A program made the translations under genes and the position numbers. Shown in pieces: positions 57,623 to 64,000 of a stretch of 64,000 nucleotides of DNA. The notes beneath the pieces were generated by a model. That model did no database searches. It had not been told where the DNA came from and saw nothing but the letters and a program-made list of their open reading frames with translations. The stretch lies in NCBI GenBank assembly GCA_002030045.1, contig LQBI01000032.1, positions 124,001 to 188,000 on the forward strand. Reading direction: 5' to 3'. Origin of the DNA: Candidatus Aegiribacteria sp. MLS_C (GTDB lineage: Bacteria; Fermentibacterota; Fermentibacteria; Fermentibacterales; JCC-6). The first letter of the stretch is position 1. Each line of letters opens with the position of its first letter.

Positions 57623-58198
57623 GTGACAGTTTACGGGGACAGGGCCAGGTTCCTCAGGATCGTGGGCAGTCATTTGCAGAGGTACCCCATGATGCAGCGG
57701 TGCGACCTGTACAAGCTCCTCCACCAGGCGGTCACGGGCAGCGGACACGCCATAATCGATGAGTATGAAGCAGGCAACAGTTTTTACAGGGAGATCGACG
57801 GACTTCCGGCAGGTCCTCCCGAACCCATTCTCGACATCATCTCCGACGACGGTTCCATGGCAAGGATCAACCTGAGGCCCTACATCGCTGCCGAAGGAGA
57901 CACGGACAGCCTGCTCAGGGCCTTCCTTAAGACCTCGGAAGTTTTCGAGGAAAGGAAGGAAAAGCTTGGGATGTACCGGGACTGGCTGAGTGACATGTCC
58001 AGGAACGGCCAGCTGCCCGGATCGCTTGCCGGCATGGAGGATCACATCCGGTCGATGGAGCGGGACGGTTATCCGGCGGTTCACCATTCCCGGGTCTACA
58101 GGGAAAGGTATGCCCCCGCCTACCGTATCATTCTGTCAGAACTGACAGGAACGCTCTCCATATTCCCCGGCGAGCCACTTTCTCCAGGTCTCCGCTGA
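57623..58198 (+). CDS. Hypothetical protein (GTG start)
   Basis: SD GGAGAAGGG; VTVYGDRARFLRIVGSHLQRYPMMQRCDLYKLLHQAVTGSGHAIIDEY... Confidence 0.65.
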   Translation: MTVYGDRARFLRIVGSHLQRYPMMQRCDLYKLLHQAVTGSGHAIIDEYEAGNSFYREIDGLPAGPPEPILDIISDDGSMARINLRPYIAAEGDTDSLLRAFLKTSEVFEERKEKLGMYRDWLSDMSRNGQLPGSLAGMEDHIRSMERDGYPAVHHSRVYRERYAPAYRIILSELTGTLSIFPGEPLSPGLR

Positions 58199-58727
58199 CG
58201 GAAACCTCCACTGCACTGATCCAGCCGACGCAGGACCGCGGGGCGGGTCCCCGGGCCAGGTCCACCAGGTACCATTCCCCGGTTCGGAAGACAATCGCTG
58301 CTGCTGACGTCTGCGGCATCGTCCCGGTAACCGGGGACATGATGTCCGGAAGGCTGTGGACCTCCACCGGATAGAAGGACTGTGCGTAGGTGACCCCGGC
58401 CTCGGGAGCCCATACCACGGGCAGCAGGGAGGTATCGACCTCCGTGGTGAACCGGGTGCCCGGAGGGATCCACCTGTAACGGAAACTCCCCGCGTTGCCC
58501 GCCTGTGCGGTTCCGGGGTCGAAACCCGTCCATCCGGAGGAGGTCCTGGCGCAGGCCTGTACACTGTCACCGCCCTCCACCGGGGCAAAGACATCGGAGA
58601 GGGTGTCCGGTCTCGAGTACGTGACCGAAGGCCCCTGGAAGACCAGCACGGTGGAGGATGAGGATCCCGGACCGTCCGGTGCCGAAGACACGTTCAGCAG
58701 AACGACGAGCACATATGCGGTAACCAT
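58128..58727 (-). CDS. Secreted hypothetical protein
   Basis: Signal-peptide-like N-terminus; 3' end overlaps the convergent ORF by ~70 nt. Confidence 0.55.
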   Translation of the reverse strand: MVTAYVLVVLLNVSSAPDGPGSSSSTVLVFQGPSVTYSRPDTLSDVFAPVEGGDSVQACARTSSGWTGFDPGTAQAGNAGSFRYRWIPPGTRFTTEVDTSLLPVVWAPEAGVTYAQSFYPVEVHSLPDIMSPVTGTMPQTSAAAIVFRTGEWYLVDLARGPAPRSCVGWISAVEVSVSGDLEKVARRGIWRAFLSVLTE

Positions 58728-58802
58728 CGCTGCCTGTCCTTCACTTTTGTGTTCAGAGCCGAACGATGATAAGCAGGGTCCACCGAAGCCGCAACTTCCG
58801 GT

Positions 58803-59726
58803 TCAGCTGACGCTCTCGCACCTTTCCACGAATTCCTCCCACGCTTCCCTGAATTCGCTCAGAGGCCTGCTGTCCGGCGTCCTCAGCTCCAGAGTGCCGC
58901 CCTTGACGTTCACCCGCACGTCGGTGAACATCGTCGTGAGATGGTCCAGGAAATCATCGAAGTCCCAACCGGGGACGGTCCCGAAGACCCTTCCGCTGGT
59001 GAACTCAACCGCCTTCATGGCCTGTTCCACTATGCAGCGGATTATGGAGCCAGCATCCCTTGGTCTCCGTCCTGAGGGCAGACCGCACCTGCAGCTGTCG
59101 GTCCCGCTCCAGACTTCCCTCCTGGCGGAGGACATGCCCAGTGTCTCACCGGAGGCCATCCTGCAGAACTCTGCGTAGAGCGACTCCAGGTCCTCCGGCG
59201 AGGTTATCGCCGCATGCATGTGGATCGCCGCCGTGCCCTTCATCATGTCCGGACCCCTATCGTCCACCGACATGAACCTCTCGTGCATCAGAGAATACCT
59301 CGAAGATGAAAGCAGCAGGGGGGCGCCGTGGCGTCCGGGAATGAAATCGGTGCCAAGATACCTTATTCCCGTGGTCTTCTCTATGTCCTCGTTCATCGAG
59401 GATATCCAGGCCAGCACCTCCTCCAGCATCCGGCGGTCGGCTGCCCTGATGGGAGGGCTCAGGTACTCGATCTGGCCGCCCGGCTCGAAGGCCACCTGTC
59501 TCCGGCCCATCGTGAAACCTGCTCCGGATGCCACGTAGCCGCGATCCAGCAGGAACGCCCGGAGAAGGTCCATGTCCTCGGGAAACAGTATCCTGTGGGG
59601 CAGGAACTCGTACTCGAATCCGTAGCTCCTGGGAGGGCGGTTCCCCCTGGACAGGAGCAGTTCCAGCAGCCTGTCGGCGTACTGCGCTGTCATTCTTTCC
59701 GGAAAGTCTCCACGGGCAGTGTTCAT
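58803..59726 (-). CDS. Glutamate-cysteine ligase family 2 (GCS2)-like carboxylate-amine ligase
   Basis: YGFEYEFLPHRIL, FEPGGQIEYLSPPIRA, GTAAIHMHAAITSPEDL. Confidence 0.8.
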   Translation of the reverse strand: MNTARGDFPERMTAQYADRLLELLLSRGNRPPRSYGFEYEFLPHRILFPEDMDLLRAFLLDRGYVASGAGFTMGRRQVAFEPGGQIEYLSPPIRAADRRMLEEVLAWISSMNEDIEKTTGIRYLGTDFIPGRHGAPLLLSSSRYSLMHERFMSVDDRGPDMMKGTAAIHMHAAITSPEDLESLYAEFCRMASGETLGMSSARREVWSGTDSCRCGLPSGRRPRDAGSIIRCIVEQAMKAVEFTSGRVFGTVPGWDFDDFLDHLTTMFTDVRVNVKGGTLELRTPDSRPLSEFREAWEEFVERCESVS

Positions 59727-61627
59727 GACATGAACTCCTCAAGCCACAGACCGAAGGTGACTACTGCGAAGATCCTGTCCGCATCCGACACGAGGGTATC
59801 CGGGCCTATGCCCTCGGCGGTGAGTCGTTCCCATATCCCCCGGACCATGTCCATGTCTAGATATCCCTCCAGGGGACTGCCGGGACCGAAAAGCAGGTCC
59901 TCGACGAAGACCGGGAGCTCGCCCCGCCTGAGGAGCCAGGCCGCCGTGGGTATGGTGAAGGGTTTCTTCCCCCTTCGCGCGGTGGTCCCGTCTACTATGC
60001 CGCCCCGTTCCAGGGACCTCCTGCAGATGTACTTGCCGGTCCTTCCCGCCAGGTCCACCTTCATCTCCGCCGGCAGCCCTGCGGCGAAGAGAGCCAGGCG
60101 GTAGTCGAGGTAGGGTGTCCGGGTTTCCAGCGAATGTCTCATGGAGAGCTTGTCCAGGCGGAGTACAACGTAGTCGGGCAGCCTGGACCTGCACTCCATG
60201 GCCAGGAGCTGGTCCAGCGGATGCATCCCCTCGGTCAGGGCCGGCATTGCGTCCTCCGGGAAGGGGACTTCCCTCTCCGCCGTACCCAGGAGCCGGGCAA
60301 GCTCACCGGGTTCGAAGAGGAGTTCGCTCCGTATGAACCTCCGGGACGGGTCAGGGTCCCTTCTGTCCAGGTATGCCCGAAGTTCGGGAAAATCCCTCTC
60401 GAGCAGCCTCCTGCCTTCGGACGGAAGATGCACCGCTTCTTCCGCAGCCATCTCAAGGAGGAACTTCCTGTAGCCGGCGAAGACCTCGTCGGCGCCCTCG
60501 CCGGTGAGCACCACCTTCACGTGTTCAGATGCGAGTTCGCAGACCTGGTCCGTGGGGATCACAGTCCCAAGGGATATGCAGTCCTCCACCGACCTCACCA
60601 GCGCCGGCAGGAGGTCCATCGATCCGGGTCCGCAGCGGCGGCTCAACAGCCGGGCGCCGCCGAACACCCCGGGGAGGGAGGACATCAGCGACCTTACCTG
60701 GCCCAGCTCGTCGTACTCCGGTTCATCGAAGGAGACGGTAAAGAGCTTCAGTCCGGGCTGACGGGAGGCGGCCAGGGATGCCACGGAAGAGGAGTCTATC
60801 CCGCCGCTGACCAGGCTGCCCACCTCCACGTCGGACCGCATCCTTATCCTCACCGCGTCCCTGAAAAGCTCGAGGAAGCACTCCTCTGCGTCTTCCGGGG
60901 ACGTGACCGGCGGACCGGGACCTGGAATGTGACCGGAACCCGGGAGGTACTCCCAGTACCTGTGGATGCTGCCGGACCCGTCGGTCAGGTCGAGCACCAT
61001 GAAGGAGCCGGGAGGAAGGCGCCTGATGTTGCGGAACATGGTTTTCTCACCGGGCACGTAGCGGTATGAGAAGTAGACCGGCAGGGCTTCAGTGTTGAGT
61101 TCGGGCCTGATGCCGCTCCCCGCGAGGAGAGCCCCTATCTCCGACGAGAAGAAGAAACCCTCCTCCGTGGAGGTGTAGTAAAGTGGCTTGATGCCGAACC
61201 TGTCCCGAAAGAGCACCAGCCGATTCCTGACCGGATCGAAGACGGCCCCGGCGTACATGCCGTTCAGAAGCTCCAGGAAATCCAGTCCGACGGTCCGGTA
61301 GAGGTGCAGCGCCGCCTCCACGTCACCCCTGGTGTCGAACTCCTCCGAGGCCAGCCGCTGCCTCAGCTCGACGTAATTGTAGATCTGGCCGTTGCAGATG
61401 ATGGCGCAGCCGTCCCGCCGGGATACTATCGGCTGCATGCCGGTCTCCAGGTCGAGTATGGAGAGCCTGACGAACCCAAGTCCCACCGAATGGCCCCCGG
61501 AGGAGAGCACCATCTCCGCCGAATCGTCGGGTCCCCTGTGGCGCTGCCGGCATCCCATCGCCCGAAGCCTGCATGTCATCTCGGGTCCCTCCAGGTCCCT
61601 GGATACGATCCCGCTGACTCCGCACAT
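59723..61627 (-). CDS. asnB: Asparagine synthase (glutamine-hydrolysing)
   Basis: MCGVSGIV; RHRGPDDSAE; VGSLVSGGIDSSSVASLA; VLTGEGADEVFAGYRKF. Confidence 0.95.
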   Translation of the reverse strand: MCGVSGIVSRDLEGPEMTCRLRAMGCRQRHRGPDDSAEMVLSSGGHSVGLGFVRLSILDLETGMQPIVSRRDGCAIICNGQIYNYVELRQRLASEEFDTRGDVEAALHLYRTVGLDFLELLNGMYAGAVFDPVRNRLVLFRDRFGIKPLYYTSTEEGFFFSSEIGALLAGSGIRPELNTEALPVYFSYRYVPGEKTMFRNIRRLPPGSFMVLDLTDGSGSIHRYWEYLPGSGHIPGPGPPVTSPEDAEECFLELFRDAVRIRMRSDVEVGSLVSGGIDSSSVASLAASRQPGLKLFTVSFDEPEYDELGQVRSLMSSLPGVFGGARLLSRRCGPGSMDLLPALVRSVEDCISLGTVIPTDQVCELASEHVKVVLTGEGADEVFAGYRKFLLEMAAEEAVHLPSEGRRLLERDFPELRAYLDRRDPDPSRRFIRSELLFEPGELARLLGTAEREVPFPEDAMPALTEGMHPLDQLLAMECRSRLPDYVVLRLDKLSMRHSLETRTPYLDYRLALFAAGLPAEMKVDLAGRTGKYICRRSLERGGIVDGTTARRGKKPFTIPTAAWLLRRGELPVFVEDLLFGPGSPLEGYLDMDMVRGIWERLTAEGIGPDTLVSDADRIFAVVTFGLWLEEFMS

Positions 61628-61711
61628 GGTCCGCTCCCCTGTCGAAGGTGTAATGCCGGCATCCGTCAGGTCTGGAATATAATCCCTTGTCACGGAGTAG
61701 GGATTGAGCAG

Positions 61712-62496
61712 TCACCTAACATGAATAGGGAGCCCGGCTCGAAAAGCCGGACTCCCTTGCCAGAGAGCGGCAGGATCAGCCTGGAAAGCCGACTTGATGG
61801 CTCCCCGGGTCTCCTGCTGAAGGGCGGTACCGAAGTCCACCGAGAACTCGGATACCATGTAACCGACGCTGGAGTTGCAGCTCCAGAACATGGTGTCCGT
61901 GTTGTAGCTGCAGGCCAGACCAGGGGAGGAGGTGCAGCTTGCGGGGATGGGCGCCTCACCCAGGCAGGTCAGGTCGACGCCGGGCTGGAACCTCCGGAGT
62001 CCTCCGCCTGTACCGTTGGTTGTCCAGTAATCGCTGCCGTCGAAGTCCATTCCCCTGGCATTCGGTCCGGCGGGATTGGAAAAGGTGGTTCAGCTGGTCC
62101 CCAAGTCATCGGTATGGAAAATGAAGCTGTTGACGTAATCGTCAACGTAGTGGGCGTCGTTCACGGAATCGTTGTTCCAGGCTATGCCCAGGGGGTTCGA
62201 GTTGCCGGCGTCAAGGATCAGCGTCCCCAGCGGTGCACCGGTGGCGGCTTCGTAGGTCTGCACCAGGTCGTCATCGTTGCTGAAGCCCAGTACGTAGGTG
62301 TCGGTGGCGCTCTCGAAAACGTCGAGCCCACCGCCTTTACCTCGGGGTCCCGGGTGTTGAGAAGTGTAAATGCGATGTCGTCGGTTCCTGCAGTCGGCGT
62401 ACCGCAGATCGAGACATGGGCGCCGTTGAATCCGTCATCGGCCGATGCCGGGGATGAAACCAGTATCAGAACGGAAATACTTCTCACTGCCGCCAT
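61712..62496 (-). pseudogene. Secreted beta-propeller-like protein, frameshifted and with a nonsense TGA
   Basis: MAAVRSISVLILVSSPASADDGFNG...DPEVKAVG (frame 1) then DVFESATDTYVLGFSNDDDLVQTYEAATGAPLGTLILDAGNSNPLGIAWNNDS...TDDLGTS(TGA)TTFSNPAGPNARGMDFDGSDYWTTNGTGGG (frame 2). Confidence 0.65.
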
Positions 62497-62582
62497 ATAT
62501 TGAGTAAACGAACATTAGATCATAGCACTAGAATCACGACCTGTCAGAATCCGAACATGCATGGCGGGCCCTGCAGCCGGCA

Positions 62583-63611
62583 TCAGTCCATGACCAGGAC
62601 CTTGGCCCCCCTGACCCCTCCCCTTCGCAGTTCGCCCAGGACCCGGTTGGCTTCTTCAAGTGAGTACCGGGAAGTATCGGGCTTCAGCCCCTCCTCGCCA
62701 GCCACCCGGAGGAACTCCCTTATGTCCCGCGGGCTGACGTTGGCCACGCTCTTGATCTCCCTCTCCATCCACAGGTGACCGGCGTAGTCCAGCTCGAGCA
62801 GCCGGGAGCGGTCGGTATCCTCCTTGCGTATTGCGTTAATGACGAGCCTGCCCTTCGGCGCAAGGTTCCTCATGGCCTCCACCACCGGCTTCCATGCCGG
62901 CGTCGTGTCGATCACCGCCCGAAGGGGGACCGGTGATGTGTCGGATGTGTCCCCGGCCCATGCCGCTCCCAGCTCCATGGCGAAATCCCTCTCTCCCGGG
63001 TCCCGGGCGAAGACGAAGACCTCCGTGGCCGGATACATTGCTCGGACCATCTTCAGGACCAGGTGTGCGGAGCCTCCGAAACCCGTCAGCCCCAGGGGGT
63101 CGCCGTCCCTGATACCTGTCAGGCGGAGGGAGCGGTATCCTATGGCGCCGGCGCAAAGCAGAGGAGCGGCGGACACTTCGTCCAGGGTTTCGGGGATCGG
63201 GAAGGCGGACCCCTCGGGCACCTTCATGTACCGGGCGTAGCCGCCGTCCGCGTCCCTGCCCGTGGCCCTGAATTCGCTGCACAGGTTCTCGTTGCCCTCC
63301 CTGCAGTACTCGCAGGAACCGCAGGAGGAGAAGAACCATCCCACACCTACACGCTGACCTGTCCTGGAACCGTCGGCGCCCGGGCCGGCGGCCTCCACCA
63401 GTCCAACCACCTCGTGCCCGGGTATCACAGGATACGCGGGGGGAGGGGTCCTGCCCTCGATCTCGTCCAGCTCGGTATGGCAGACACCGCACGCAAGTAC
63501 CCTCAGGAGAAGCTCTCCGGGTCCTGGTTCCGGGACGGGCACCTCCCTCAGGACCAGGGGCTCCGGTTCCCGCAGGAGATCGTGGATCCCCTCGAGCATC
63601 ATGGCTCTCAC
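62583..63611 (-). CDS. Zinc-dependent alcohol dehydrogenase family protein
   Basis: LACGVCHTELDEIEGRTPPPAYPVIPGHEVVGLVEAAG; CGSCEYCREGNENLC. Confidence 0.92.
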   Translation of the reverse strand: MRAMMLEGIHDLLREPEPLVLREVPVPEPGPGELLLRVLACGVCHTELDEIEGRTPPPAYPVIPGHEVVGLVEAAGPGADGSRTGQRVGVGWFFSSCGSCEYCREGNENLCSEFRATGRDADGGYARYMKVPEGSAFPIPETLDEVSAAPLLCAGAIGYRSLRLTGIRDGDPLGLTGFGGSAHLVLKMVRAMYPATEVFVFARDPGERDFAMELGAAWAGDTSDTSPVPLRAVIDTTPAWKPVVEAMRNLAPKGRLVINAIRKEDTDRSRLLELDYAGHLWMEREIKSVANVSPRDIREFLRVAGEEGLKPDTSRYSLEEANRVLGELRRGGVRGAKVLVMD

Positions 63612-63663
63612 CGGTCCTGCAGACCTCCCTTCCGCGGATCATCGCCTGCCCGGGCGGGTGTGG

Positions 63664-64000
63664 TCATTCCAGCCACCCCATGGAGGGGTCGGCGTGCATC
63701 CGCCAGAACCCGCCCGTGCCTATCATCATGTAGGGTACGGTCAGGTGGTCGAATCCATCCTCCCCGGTGGAGGAAGCGTAGTCCGGCGTGTACCCGTCCA
63801 CGGGAAGTCTCAGGGTAAGCGCCGGGTCCAGAGCAGCCGGACATTCCCTTCCGCCCTCTATCACGTAGTCCGATCCCCATGAGGCGTAGGGTTCGACTAT
63901 CTCCCCCCCTTCCAGGTACACCGCGGAGTCGGCCTCCAGTACCAGATGGCCGGCTTCGGCATGCCATGCTCCGGAAAGCTCCAGCAGCCTCGCCGAACCG
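63664..64000 (-). CDS. C-terminal part of a hypothetical protein (5' end off the window)
   Basis: Frame open to window edge: RFGEARLLELSGAWHAEAGHLVLEADSAVYLEGGEIVEPYASWGSDYVIEGGRECPAALDP... Confidence 0.6.
   Translation of the reverse strand, partial: GSARLLELSGAWHAEAGHLVLEADSAVYLEGGEIVEPYASWGSDYVIEGGRECPAALDPALTLRLPVDGYTPDYASSTGEDGFDHLTVPYMMIGTGGFWRMHADPSMGWLE

Noticed and set aside
62090-62092. TGA as a second selenocysteine codon
   Set aside because: The gene also has a frameshift, Trp fits the context better, and there is no Sec-type motif.

Overview
GC-rich bacterial contig with dense operons and shadow ORFs in most frames, and no rRNA, tRNA or CRISPR array that I could recognise. T9SS/FlgD-like C-terminal sorting domains, a complete Pho regulon block, an Mla-type lipid transport operon and a selenocysteine-containing SelD suggest an uncultured candidate-phylum Gram-negative (taxonomy is inference only). 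Main blocks: DUF362 protein, decayed DMT transporter, selD with in-frame TGA plus SECIS-like hairpin, periplasmic MsrB-MsrA fusion (1-8.25 kb); a roughly 9 kb mobile-element graveyard (8.25-17.4 kb) with IS21-, IS91- and IS256-like remnants, truncated host genes and a sugar ABC cassette, flanked by a 210-nt direct duplication of the msrA 3' end; flippase and decayed ferritin-GGDEF gene; MIF-phoBR-porin-pstSCAB-phoU (20.2-28.4 kb) with tandem hairpin repeats before pstC; htpG; Mla operon; TonB-like protein; taurine/nitrate-type ABC system with an HDHH motif; a HAD-EIIA-PII-like triple fusion; C25-like secreted protein; HutH-family lyase with Ala-Cys-Gly in place of Ala-Ser-Gly; long GlmL/MutL-like protein; RND efflux operon under a TetR with an operator placed in its own promoter spacer; GCS2-like ligase coupled to AsnB. 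Strongest leads: the HAD-EIIA-PII fusion, Sec-SelD with a possible Cys-rich N-terminal fusion, the msrA 3' duplication bounding the mobile region, the ACG ammonia-lyase, and the pst intergenic repeat. All family calls are from motif recognition by eye; no database search was run.
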